From the NCBI RefSeq assembly GCF_003626535.1, contig NZ_RBAL01000009.1:62001-126000 (forward strand): 64,000 nucleotides of DNA, written 5' to 3'. The translations under genes and the position numbers were made by a program. Of this stretch, positions 46,473 to 54,676 are shown piece after piece. Every line of letters starts with the position of its first letter. Within the stretch, counting starts at the first letter, position 1. The notes below the pieces were generated by a model. That model ran no database searches. It was not told where the DNA came from and saw nothing but the letters and a program-made list of their open reading frames with translations. This DNA is from Streptomyces hoynatensis (GTDB lineage: Bacteria; Actinomycetota; Actinomycetes; Streptomycetales; Streptomycetaceae).

Positions 46473-47648
46473 ATGACCGACGCCACGCCCCCCTCCCCCG
46501 GCCGTCCCCGGGACGGCGCTCCCGACGTGCTGCCCGCCGGGGAGCGCGCCACCCCGCTGCAGTCCGTGCACCTGGCACTCGGCGCCACGATGACGGGCTT
46601 CGCCGGCTGGCGGATGCCGCTGCGGTACGGCAGCGAGCGCGCCGAGCACCAGGCGGTGCGGACCGCGGCCGGTCTCTTCGACCTCTCGCACATGGGCGAG
46701 ATCACCGTCTCGGGCCCCGAGGCCGGCGCCCTCCTCGACCGCGCCCTCGTCGGGCAGCTCTCCGCGCTCGCCCCCGGCCGCGCGCGGTACACGATGATCT
46801 GCGACGCGTCCGGCGGCATCCTCGACGACCTGATCGTCTACCGGCTCACCGCACGGGACTACCTGGTGGTGGCCAACGCCGCGAACACCGGCACCGTGCT
46901 GGCCGCGCTCGCCGAGCGGCAGGCCGGGCTCGATGCCGCGGTCCGCGACGACCGGGACGCCTACGCGCTGATCGCCGTCCAGGGCCCGGCCTCCCCCGCG
47001 GTGCTGGCCCGCCTCACCGAGGCGGACCTGGCGGGGCTGCGTTACTACGCGGCCGAGGCCGCCACCGTCGCCGGGCGCGAGGTGCTGCTCGCCCGCACCG
47101 GCTACACCGGGGAGGACGGCTTCGAGCTCTTCTGCGCGCCCGGGGACGCCACTCCCCTGTGGCAGGCCCTCACCGAGGCGGGGGAGCCGGAGGGACTGCG
47201 GCCCTGCGGCCTCGCCTGCCGCGACACCCTGCGCCTGGAGGCGGGGATGCCGCTGTACGGGCACGAACTCACCGCCTCCCGCACGCCGTTCGACGTGGGC
47301 CTGGGCCGGGTGGTGAAGTTCGGCAAGCCGGGCGACTTCGTGGGCAGGGCGGCCCTGGAAGCCGCGGCGGAACGCGCCGCCACCAGCCCGCCGCGCACGC
47401 TGACCGGCCTGATCGCGAAGGGCCGCCGGGTGCCGCGGGCCGGATACCGGGTGCTCGACGGCGCGAACCGGGTGATCGGCGAGGTCACCTCGGGCGCCCC
47501 CTCGCCCACCCTGGGCCGGCCGATCGCCATGGCCTACGTCGACGCCGCGCACGCCGCGCCGGGCACCGGGGAGGTCTTCGTGGACATCCGCGGGGCGCGG
47601 GAACCCTGCGAGGTCGTCGCCCTGCCCTTCTACCGGCGCCCGAGGTGA
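46473..47648 (+). CDS. gcvT: Glycine cleavage T protein (aminomethyltransferase)
   Basis: 391 residues. GFAGWRMPLRYGSERAEHQA (folate-binding start), GLFDLSHMGEITVSGPEAG (with the conserved DLSHMGE) and ARTGYTGEDGFELFC are family hallmarks. C-terminal barrel RAGYRVLDGANRVIGEVTSG completes it. Transfers the aminomethyl carbon from the H protein to tetrahydrofolate, releasing ammonia. It lies 48 bases after the glycine riboswitch. No gcvP in the window. Confidence 0.97.
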   Translation: MTDATPPSPGRPRDGAPDVLPAGERATPLQSVHLALGATMTGFAGWRMPLRYGSERAEHQAVRTAAGLFDLSHMGEITVSGPEAGALLDRALVGQLSALAPGRARYTMICDASGGILDDLIVYRLTARDYLVVANAANTGTVLAALAERQAGLDAAVRDDRDAYALIAVQGPASPAVLARLTEADLAGLRYYAAEAATVAGREVLLARTGYTGEDGFELFCAPGDATPLWQALTEAGEPEGLRPCGLACRDTLRLEAGMPLYGHELTASRTPFDVGLGRVVKFGKPGDFVGRAALEAAAERAATSPPRTLTGLIAKGRRVPRAGYRVLDGANRVIGEVTSGAPSPTLGRPIAMAYVDAAHAAPGTGEVFVDIRGAREPCEVVALPFYRRPR

Positions 47649-47764
47649 TCCGGCGCGCCCCCTCGCGCCGCGGGACGCCCCCGCGGCGCCCCGCACCCCG
47701 CACACCCGGCACACTCCGACCCCGCATCCCCCCGACCCCGCATACCCCAAGGGAGAGCAATCTC

Positions 47765-48148
47765 ATGAGCAACCCGCAGCAGCTGCGTTACAGCAAGGAC
47801 CACGAGTGGATCTCCGCCGCCGAGGACGGCGTCGCCACGGTGGGCATCACCGAGTACGCCGCCTCCGCGCTCGGCGACGTGGTCTACGTCCAGCTGCCCG
47901 AGCCGGGCACCGCCGTCACCGCGGGCGAGCCCTGCGGCGAGCTGGAGTCGACCAAGTCGGTCAGCGAGCTGTACTCCCCGGTCAGCGGCGAGGTCACCGA
48001 GGTCAACCAGGACGTCGCCGACGACCCCGCGCTGGTCAACTCCGCCCCGTTCGCCGAGGGCTGGCTCTTCCGGGTGCGCCCGGACGCCGCCGCGGGCGAG
48101 GCGGAGCTGCTCTCGGCCGACGAGTACACCGCCTTCACCCACGAGTGA
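47765..48148 (+). CDS. gcvH: Glycine cleavage H protein
   Basis: 127 residues, normal length. YSKDHEWISAAEDGVATVGI opens the lipoyl-domain fold; GELESTKSVSELYSPVSGEV carries the lipoylated Lys in ESTKS. Shuttles the methylamine group between the P, T and L proteins. RBS GGGAGAG. It ends 13 bases before the serine dehydratase start. Confidence 0.97.
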   Translation: MSNPQQLRYSKDHEWISAAEDGVATVGITEYAASALGDVVYVQLPEPGTAVTAGEPCGELESTKSVSELYSPVSGEVTEVNQDVADDPALVNSAPFAEGWLFRVRPDAAAGEAELLSADEYTAFTHE

Positions 48149-48161
48149 GGGTGAGTCAGCG

Positions 48162-49544
48162 GTGGCCCTGTCCGCCTTCGACCTGTTCTCGGTCGGCATC
48201 GGCCCCTCGAGCTCGCACACCGTCGGCCCGATGCGCGCCGCGCGGATGTTCGCCACGCGCCTGAAGGACGAGGGACTGCTGGCACACACCGCGGCGGTGC
48301 GCGCCGAGTTGTTCGGCTCGCTCGGCGCCACCGGCCACGGCCACGGCACCCCCAAGGCGGTGCTCCTCGGCCTGGAGGGCCACGCCCCGGACACCGTGGA
48401 CGTGGACGCCGCAGAGGAGGAGGCCGCGCGCGTGCGCCGGCGGCGCGAACTGCGGCTGCTCGCCACCGAGGTGGGCGACGCGCACCCGGTGGCGTTCGAC
48501 CCGGACTCGGACCTGGTGCTGCACCGGCGCCGTTCCCTCCCGCGCCACGCCAACGGCATGCGGCTGGCGGCCTTCGACGCGGCGGGCAGGACGCTGCTCA
48601 CCAGGACGTACTACTCGGTGGGCGGCGGCTTCGTCCTCGACGAGGACGCGACGGGCCCCGACCGGGTGCGGCCCGAGGGCACCGCGCTGCCGCACCCCTT
48701 CCGCACCGGCGACGAACTGGTGCGGCTGACCCGCGAGACGGGCCTTTCGGTGTCCGCGCTGATGCTCGAGAACGAGCGGGCCTGGCGCGCCGAGGCCGAG
48801 GTCCGCGCCGGGCTGCTGCGCCTGTGGCGGGTGATGGACGACTGCGTCGAGCGCGGCCTGAGCCGCGAGGGGGTGCTGCCCGGCGGCCTGCGCGTGCGCC
48901 GCAGGGCCGCCGCCGCGGCCCGCAGGCTCCGCCGCACCCCGGGCGGCGCGGCCCTGGCACTGGACTGGGTGACCCTCTACGCGATGGCGGTGAACGAGGA
49001 GAACGCCGCCGGGGGCCGGGTGGTCACCGCCCCGACCAACGGCGCGGCCGGCATCATCCCGGCGGTGCTCAGGTACTGCCTGGAGTACGTCCCTGGCACC
49101 GGCGAGGAGGACGTCGTGCGCTTCCTGCTCGCGGCGGCGGCGATCGGCATGCTCTTCAAGGAAAACGCCTCGATCTCCGGCGCCGAGGTCGGCTGCCAGG
49201 GCGAGGTCGGCTCGGCCTGCTCGATGGCCGCCGGGGGGCTCGCCGAGGTGCTGGGCGGCACCCCGGAACAGGTGGAGAACGCCGCCGAGATCGGCATCGA
49301 GCACAACCTCGGCCTGACCTGCGACCCGGTCGGCGGCCTGGTCCAGATCCCGTGCATCGAACGCAACGGGATGGCCGCGGTGAAGGCGATCACCGCCGCG
49401 AGGATGGCGCTGCGCGGCGACGGCAGGCACCACGTCTCGCTGGACCAGGCGATCAGAACCATGAAACAGACCGGCGCCGACATGAGCGTCAAATACAAGG
49501 AGACGGCCAGGGGCGGGCTCGCGGTGAACATCATCGAATGCTGA
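48162..49544 (+). CDS. sdaA: L-serine ammonia-lyase (iron-sulfur type)
   Basis: 460 residues, single-chain type with the beta domain (FDLFSVGIGPSSSHTVGPMR at about 5-24) and the catalytic alpha domain. 4Fe-4S ligands: Cys in EVGCQGEVGSACSMAAGG and in LTCDPVGGLVQIPCIERN. Converts serine to pyruvate and ammonia. It is co-transcribed with the glycine cleavage genes, so glycine is converted through serine to pyruvate. Normally glyA lies between gcvH and sdaA in Streptomyces. It is missing here. GTG start. Confidence 0.95.
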   Translation: MALSAFDLFSVGIGPSSSHTVGPMRAARMFATRLKDEGLLAHTAAVRAELFGSLGATGHGHGTPKAVLLGLEGHAPDTVDVDAAEEEAARVRRRRELRLLATEVGDAHPVAFDPDSDLVLHRRRSLPRHANGMRLAAFDAAGRTLLTRTYYSVGGGFVLDEDATGPDRVRPEGTALPHPFRTGDELVRLTRETGLSVSALMLENERAWRAEAEVRAGLLRLWRVMDDCVERGLSREGVLPGGLRVRRRAAAAARRLRRTPGGAALALDWVTLYAMAVNEENAAGGRVVTAPTNGAAGIIPAVLRYCLEYVPGTGEEDVVRFLLAAAAIGMLFKENASISGAEVGCQGEVGSACSMAAGGLAEVLGGTPEQVENAAEIGIEHNLGLTCDPVGGLVQIPCIERNGMAAVKAITAARMALRGDGRHHVSLDQAIRTMKQTGADMSVKYKETARGGLAVNIIEC

Positions 49545-49582
49545 GGGCCTGGCCGGCCCTGTCCTGCGGGAACGCGTCTTTT

Positions 49583-49667
49583 CGTCCTGTCCGGCCCTTC
49601 CCTCCTTCCACGGTGAAAAGTCCCTGGGAAGTCCCCCGGACAGGACGGAAAGTCCCTGAGAAGTCCC
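49583..49667. terminator. Inverted and direct repeats after sdaA
   Basis: CGTCCTGTCCGG (49583-49594) is the perfect reverse complement of 49636-49647, giving a 12-bp stem with a 41-base loop. Overlapping it, the 19-mers AAAGTCCCTGGGAAGTCCC (49617-49635) and AAAGTCCCTGAGAAGTCCC (49649-49667) are direct repeats, 32 bases apart. Probably the operon terminator with a duplicated segment, or an end of the decayed insertion downstream. Confidence 0.5.
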
Positions 49668-49807
49668 TGGAGCTTCCCGGAGGGGCGGGGCGCTGACCAG
49701 CCTGTTTGCACGGCTGCCTGCCAGCGGGAGTCTGGCCTGGCGGCCCCGCGAACACAACTCGCCGTCGCGGAACCTTCTCTGCGAGAGACAAGACGGGACT
49801 GTGCCCC

Positions 49808-50453
49808 GCCGACATCGTGGATTGCCCGGTCTGCGATCCCGACGTCATCACCTTCACCACCACGGGCGGGCAGACCATCCTCCTGGGCACCACCCTGCTG
49901 GACCACGAGCAGTACCCGGTCGAGGAACCGGCCGCGCGCCGCCTCCAGCGCTGGGAGATCGAGCTGACCTTCGACGAGATCAAGAACCACCTCGGCTCCG
50001 CCGGGCCGCTACGCTCCCGCACCCCCGAAGGCGCCTGCCAAGAGCTGTGGGCCGTGCTGCTCGCGGTCCACCACACCGTCCGCCGGCTCGCCCACCAGGC
50101 CGCCGTCGAGCACGGCCCCGTCGTGGACACCGACCGCGTCTCCTCACTGACGTGCGTGCGCATCATCCGCCGCAGCGTGCCCTCCCCAGCCCGCCACCAC
50201 CACCCGCAGACTCGCCCGCGCCATGACCGAGGCCGCGAACAACGCCCGGCGTCATCTGCTCGCCCCGCGCACCGGCCGCACCTGCCCCCGAGCGATCAAG
50301 AAGCCGAACCGGTGGCCGGTGCTGTTGACCCGCGCCGGCCGCGACAAGGTCGAGCGCGGGCAATGGGCCTTCAACCAGACCACGAGGCCCAAGGGCGACC
50401 GTCTCGCGGGCAGGCCCTACCGGCAGCAAGCCCATGGCCCACCAAACCGCTGA
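49808..50453 (+). pseudogene. IS4-family transposase remnant
   Basis: Only the C-terminal third survives. ILLGTTLLDHEQYPVEEPAA, then RWEIELTFDEIKNHLGSAGP has the R-3-E-6-K of the IS4 YREK signature, with the catalytic Glu, and LRSRTPEGACQELWAVLLAV follows. The N-terminal DDE domain is absent. Near 50195 the frame shifts and the ending continues in another frame (TEAANNARRHLLAPRTGRTC, PRAIKKPNRWPVLL). No transposon ends can be drawn with confidence. Confidence 0.8.
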
Positions 50454-50499
50454 GAAGCGTGCAGGGGGGTGCGGACACCCCCTCGCCGCATCTCCTGCC

Positions 50500-50558
50500 G
50501 CACGGGTGCTCTGCTGTCCCGGAAGGACGAGCCTGCCCGGACAGCAGAGCACCCGTGC
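50500..50558. terminator. Long perfect hairpin
   Basis: A 20-bp perfect inverted repeat (GCACGGGTGCTCTGCTGTCC at 50500-50519, complement at 50539-50558) with a 19-base loop, lying 11 bases past the stop of the leftward gene 50569-50949. It could be that gene's terminator, or the relic of an insertion element end because it directly follows the transposase fragment. Confidence 0.6.
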
Positions 50559-50568
50559 CGACAAGGGG

Positions 50569-50949
50569 TCAGCTGCTGAAGGGCTCAAATCGGAAAACGT
50601 CGACAGTCACCGATCCGTTCCGACCACTGATGGAGTACTTGCCGACACCGGTGAAGGGCACGCAACCTTCGGCGAGGACCTCGTCGCTGTCGTGGGTGTC
50701 GTCCTCGCCCACGTTGGCACACACGTACTCGATGGGGTGGTGGACGGCCCGCTTCCAGGCATGGACGATCGACTGGCTGGGGGGTTTGCCGTCCAGGTCC
50801 TGTTGCTCCCAAAGGCGGGTCACCCGGTAGTCACCGCCCACCCCGATGGTGCCGCAGGGCTCGGGGTACCCGTCGGGCTTGCCGGAGTTTTCGTGGGGGT
50901 CGTTAAACGTGGTATCGGCGTAGAGTGGTCGCCCAAGCGCAGGCCGCAC
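50569..50949 (-). CDS. Hypothetical protein, N-terminus uncertain
   Basis: About 126 residues from a GTG at 50949. The convincing part is RPLYADTTFNDPHENSGKPD, GYPEPCGTIGVGGDYRVTRL and CANVGEDDTHDSDEVLAEGC, ending VFRFEPFSS: soluble, acidic, three or four Cys. The frame continues upstream into low-complexity Arg/Ala sequence, so the true start may be lost and the gene truncated. GC is lower here than around, suggesting foreign origin. No family recognised. Confidence 0.4.
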   Translation of the reverse strand: MRPALGRPLYADTTFNDPHENSGKPDGYPEPCGTIGVGGDYRVTRLWEQQDLDGKPPSQSIVHAWKRAVHHPIEYVCANVGEDDTHDSDEVLAEGCVPFTGVGKYSISGRNGSVTVDVFRFEPFSS

Positions 50950-50999
50950 AGATCGCGAGCCGCACCTTCGGCCCACTGCTGGCCCCCTGACACCGCGGA

Positions 51000-51383
51000 T
51001 CAGGCCAGGGCGGCGGCCCCGCTCTTCCCTCCGTCGGGCAGCGGCAGCCCGACGACACCGGCGGGCGGATGCGGTTTCGGCCGGCGCGGCTCCCGCAACC
51101 CGGCACCGCCCGGGCCGGGGCCGCCACCGGGGGCGGGACAGGCGGCATCCAGACGCAGCACGCGCAGCGCGGCCAGCAGCCACACCAGAACGACCACCAC
51201 CGCTGCAGCCCCGAGCGGCAGCACAAGCCCCACAACGGCACCGGCCCCAAGCAGGACCACGGCCGCGGCGGCGGCGGCGACGCTCCAGTGCAGGCACGAG
51301 CGGTAGGTGAGCACGGTGCGGCCGAGCCGGACCACCGGCCGCGGCCCCTGCCAGGCGGTACACGGACGGCGCGCGAACGGCAT
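51000..51383 (-). CDS. Small membrane protein
   Basis: 127 residues. MPFARRPCTAWQGPRPVVRL, two strong hydrophobic stretches (WSVAAAAAAVVLLGAGAVVG and LVLPLGAAAVVVVLVWLLAA) and a Pro/Gly-rich tail. ATG at 51383. The upstream region has CKRRGVCTGC, hinting at a lost or shifted N-terminal extension. Similar small membrane proteins are frequent in Streptomyces integrative elements. Function unknown. Confidence 0.45.
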   Translation of the reverse strand: MPFARRPCTAWQGPRPVVRLGRTVLTYRSCLHWSVAAAAAAVVLLGAGAVVGLVLPLGAAAVVVVLVWLLAALRVLRLDAACPAPGGGPGPGGAGLREPRRPKPHPPAGVVGLPLPDGGKSGAAALA

Positions 51384-51598
51384 ACAGCCCGTACACACCC
51401 CGCGGCGCTTACAGGACTTCTGATGGAACACGGCAGCCTCCCGCACGCCGACACCGGCTTCACCGCCAGCCTGGCCCCGCAAGCCAGGACAGGCAAGCCC
51501 TCCGCCCACTGCACGAGCCGCGGTCACGACAGTCGCTCGTCGTCCCCGTCCGAGACATCCACGTCCCGAGCGCGCAGAGACCGCAAACCCCCACCTGC

Positions 51599-51859
51599 CG
51601 GGACGGTGGCGTGGAAGCTGTAGCGGCCCAGGCAGTTGAGGTCGGCGTGTCCGAGCGGGGAAAGGCGGGCGCCGTCCTCGTACCGTCGTACTCCCGTTCC
51701 CCGGCGGGCAGCGCTCGCAGCTGCCCGCCGGCGGCGTCCAGGTAGCGGGTCGTCCACAGCACCGCGGCGTTCGGCACCAGGCCGCGCGCGCCGAGCGGTA
51801 CGCCTGCATGATCTGCCCGCGCTTGCCGTGGCAGATGTCGCAGGCGTGCTTGTGGCGGG
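51599..51859 (-). pseudogene. Tn3-family transposase C-terminal remnant
   Basis: Read leftward across three frames: CHGKRGQIMQAYRSA, then LGARGLVPNAAVLWTTRYLD with AAGGQLRAL, then YEDGARLSPLGHADLNCLGR with YSF. Joined, these match the conserved end of Tn3-type transposases (Y-R-x-G-Q..L-G-A-L-G-L-V-L-N..L-W-T-x-R-Y..D-x-A-R-L-S-P-L-x-x-x-H-x-N-x-L-G-R-Y). At least two frameshifts break it. No terminal inverted repeats seen. Confidence 0.8.
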
Positions 51860-51961
51860 ACTCCCGCACACTCCGGTTCTCGCCGGTTGCAGGAAATGCA
51901 CAACAGCCCTTCTCCGAACCAAGCCATCGCGCCGCGTGATGACTTGTGTAGCCTGCGGTCG

Positions 51962-52618
51962 GTGGAGAGGGGACTGAACGCAGATGACTGGCTGGCGGAT
52001 ACGCGGACGTCTTATGACACCGTCGCTGCAAGTTACGCCGAGCTGACACGTCACCTCTTGGACGAAACACCCGAGGAGCGCGCGGTCTTGGCGCTGTTTG
52101 CCGACCTGGTGCGTGCCCAAGGCGGCGGGCTGGTCGCGGACGTGGGATGCGGGGCAGGCAGGATCACCGGCCACCTGCGGAACCTTGGCCTGGACGCGTT
52201 CGGCATCGATCTCTCACCGGGTATGGTCGATGTGGCCCGTCGTGAACACCCCGGCGTGCGGTTCGATCTCGGTTCCATGACGGACCTCGCCTTGGCCGAC
52301 GCCTCCGTGACTGGCCTGGTCGCCTGGTACTCACTGATCCACATTCCTGACGACGAGATCGGCTCGGTGCTTGCGCATTTCCGTCGAGTGCTTCGGCCCG
52401 GTGGGCCGTTGCTGCTCAGTTTCCACGTCGGCGATGAGTCGCGGTTGAAGACCGAGGGCTATGGCGGGCACCCGATGAAGGTCTATGTCCATCGCAGGCA
52501 GCACGACCAGACGATTGCGTGGCTCAACGAAGCTGGCTTCGCCGTCGAGACGCACAAGACTCTCACCTCGGCCGAGAGCAAACTGGGAGGGATCATCCTC
52601 GCGCGTCGCCAACCTTGA
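51962..52618 (+). CDS. SAM-dependent methyltransferase
   Basis: 218 residues. Class I Rossmann fold: GGGLVADVGCGAGRITGHLR (motif I), AFGIDLSPGMVDVARREHPG (motif II), ALADASVTGLVAWYSLIHIP (post-II) and HFRRVLRPGGPLLLSFHVGD. Small-molecule type, target unknown. GTG at 51962 is used because the following NADDWLADTRTSYDTVAASY is the usual N-terminus of the family; the longer frame runs into the Tn3 remnant. An intact gene among transposon relics, with lower GC than its neighbours, so probably acquired. Confidence 0.82.
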   Translation: MERGLNADDWLADTRTSYDTVAASYAELTRHLLDETPEERAVLALFADLVRAQGGGLVADVGCGAGRITGHLRNLGLDAFGIDLSPGMVDVARREHPGVRFDLGSMTDLALADASVTGLVAWYSLIHIPDDEIGSVLAHFRRVLRPGGPLLLSFHVGDESRLKTEGYGGHPMKVYVHRRQHDQTIAWLNEAGFAVETHKTLTSAESKLGGIILARRQP

Positions 52619-52620
52619 GC

Positions 52621-52646
52621 GGCTCCGCCAGTCTCCTGGCGGAGCC
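52621..52646 (+). terminator. Terminator hairpin
   Basis: 11-bp perfect stem GGCTCCGCCAG (52621-52631) with 52636-52646, 4-base loop TCTC, directly after the methyltransferase stop. Confidence 0.75.
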
Positions 52647-52686
52647 GGGATCAGGTGGTCCGTGCGGCAATCCCCCCGACGGTGGG

Positions 52687-52761
52687 GTGCTGCGGCACAC
52701 CTACGCAAGCGTCCGGTTCGAGGCCGGCGAGTCCATCGTCAGTTGGGGTTTGCACCTCGGG
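52687..52761 (+). pseudogene. Tyrosine recombinase remnant
   Basis: One short frame reads VLRHTYASVRFEAGESIVSW then GLHLGEAQDG. LRHTYASV-x-x-EAGESIV is the signature around the catalytic H-x-x-R of Streptomyces element integrases (normally followed by LARWLGH). The rest of the gene is gone. It marks the footprint of a lost integrative element. The remaining noncoding sequence up to 52954 shows nothing else but the RBS of the kinase gene. Confidence 0.6.
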
Positions 52762-52954
52762 GAAGCACAGGACGGGCGTGGAGGGGCAGCGGTGCAGTGC
52801 CGCGGGGACGGCGTGACGTGGGGCCCCGGGGCCGTGTCCCGGGTGGCGGGCCGTCCGCTGCCCGGCGGTCCGCCGTCGCCCCCGGCCGCGCCCGGCGTCT
52901 GCCGCCCGGCCTGCCCGCCGTCCCCGTCTCCCGTCGTCTTCGGAGGAAACCGCG

Positions 52955-54676
52955 TTGCCGCCCCGCCCCGGATCACCACTCGAACCCCTCATACCGGAGG
53001 ACCCGCGTGAGGTCGCCGGCTACCGGCTGCTGGCCCGGCTGGGCGAGGGCGGCATGGGCACCGTCTACCTCTCGCACACCCGCGGCGGCCAGCCCGTCGC
53101 CCTCAAGCTGATCCGCCGCGACCTGGGCCGCGACGACACGTTCCGGCGCCGCTTCGCGCAGGAGGTCACCGCAGCGCGGCGCGTCAAGGGCTACCACCTC
53201 CTCCAGGTCGTCGACCACGACATCAGCGGCGAACGGCCCTGGCTGGCCACCGAGTTCGTCGCCGGTCTGCCGCTGCACGACGCGCTGGCCGAGCACGGCC
53301 CGCTGCCGCTGCCCGCCGCCCTGCGCCTGACGGGCTGCGCCGCGCGGGCCCTGCAGTCGATCCACGCCGCGGGCGTCGTGCACCGCGACCTGAAGCCGAG
53401 CAATCTGATGCTCACCGAATCCGGCCCCCACGTCATCGACTTCGGCATCGCGCGCGCCGCGGACGCCACCCAGCTCACCACCTCGAACGGCTTCATCGGC
53501 ACCCCGCACTACATGTCGCCCGAGCACGCCCTCGGGCAGCCGGTGGGGCCGGCCGGCGACGTGTTCGCGCTCGGCCTGATCGCCGCCGTCGCGGCCACCG
53601 GCCGTCATCCCTACGGGGAGGGCGGGGGCCTGACCGTGGCCACCCTCATCGCCGGCACCGAGCAGCGCCCGCCGGACCTCTCCGGCTATCCGGAGCCGCT
53701 GCGCGAGGTGCTCACCCGCACGCTGGCCGCCGACCCCGGCCGGCGGATCGCCCCGGCCGAACTCGCCGCACTCTGCGAACGGCTGGCCGGGGAGCCGCTG
53801 GACGACCTGCGCGACTGGCTGCCCGCGCCGGTCACCGCGTCGATCCGGACCCGCGCCGCCGAGATCCGCACCCCGCCGCCCCCGCAGGCCCCCGCGTTCG
53901 GCGGGACCACGCAGGGCAGCGCGGCGTTCCCCGGCACGACGGGTGCCCCGGCGCCGCCCCCGCCGCCCACGTACCGCGCGACAGCGCCCGGCGAGCGCCC
54001 CGCCCCGGCGCCCGCCGCGCCCGCACCGTCCGGTCCGCCCCGGCGCGGCCGGCTGCCCCTCGCCCTCGGCGCGGCCGGTGCCGGGGCCCTGGCGGTGCTG
54101 CTGCTCAACCTGCTGCCCCTGGGCGGCGACGGCGACAACGAGGCCGAAGGCGGCGGGTCGTCCGCCGGGTCGGCCACCGACCCGGCCACCACCCCCGGCC
54201 GGCCGGAGGAGGACACCACCTCCCCGCCGCCCACGGAAGCGGAGACCGCACAGGAGCCCGAGCCGGAGCCCTACACCCTCCTCATCGAGGCCCAGCCGTT
54301 CGAACTGCGCACCGACGACTACACCGACGTCGGCGTCGACTACGACGAGCCCTTCGCGGGCACCGACGTCGACGACTACGACGCGCTGGAGCTGTACCTG
54401 GGGGACAGCCTGAAGGAGCGCTGGGAGTTCCAGACCGCGACGGGCCTCGCCTCCGGGCCGACGGCGCAGGAGTGCGAGCTCGGCTCCCGCACCAACGTCC
54501 TGCCGGAGTCCCTCGACTACGCCGACTTCGAGGACACCCTCCCCGTCGGCAGCCTCCTGTGCACCACGACCAGCGAGGGCAACATCGCCCTGCTCGAGGT
54601 CACCGCGCTCACCCCCGTCGACGACCGTTACGACGTCTCCACCCTGCTCACCGTCTGGGAGCCGGCCCGGCCATGA
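52955..54676 (+). CDS. Membrane Ser/Thr protein kinase (PknB-like)
   Basis: 573 residues. TTG start set by GGAGG eight bases upstream. Kinase domain at about 20-275: LGEGGMGTVYLS (Gly loop), VALKLI (Lys), VHRDLKPSNLML (catalytic loop Asp), VIDFGIARA (DFG) and GTPHYMSPEHA (activation end). A Pro-rich juxtamembrane linker leads to one transmembrane helix (LALGAAGAGALAVLLLNLLP). An acidic external domain of about 190 residues follows (TLLIEAQPFELRTDDYTDVG ... CTTTSEGNIALLEVTALTPV) with two Cys, not PASTA. It overlaps the next gene by four bases, so its substrate may be the FHA protein encoded there. Confidence 0.93.
   Translation: MPPRPGSPLEPLIPEDPREVAGYRLLARLGEGGMGTVYLSHTRGGQPVALKLIRRDLGRDDTFRRRFAQEVTAARRVKGYHLLQVVDHDISGERPWLATEFVAGLPLHDALAEHGPLPLPAALRLTGCAARALQSIHAAGVVHRDLKPSNLMLTESGPHVIDFGIARAADATQLTTSNGFIGTPHYMSPEHALGQPVGPAGDVFALGLIAAVAATGRHPYGEGGGLTVATLIAGTEQRPPDLSGYPEPLREVLTRTLAADPGRRIAPAELAALCERLAGEPLDDLRDWLPAPVTASIRTRAAEIRTPPPPQAPAFGGTTQGSAAFPGTTGAPAPPPPPTYRATAPGERPAPAPAAPAPSGPPRRGRLPLALGAAGAGALAVLLLNLLPLGGDGDNEAEGGGSSAGSATDPATTPGRPEEDTTSPPPTEAETAQEPEPEPYTLLIEAQPFELRTDDYTDVGVDYDEPFAGTDVDDYDALELYLGDSLKERWEFQTATGLASGPTAQECELGSRTNVLPESLDYADFEDTLPVGSLLCTTTSEGNIALLEVTALTPVDDRYDVSTLLTVWEPARP

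Noticed and set aside
46110..47750. Leftward frame covering the glycine riboswitch and gcvT
   Set aside because: gcvT has complete family motifs and the riboswitch is clear, so the opposite frame is a shadow.
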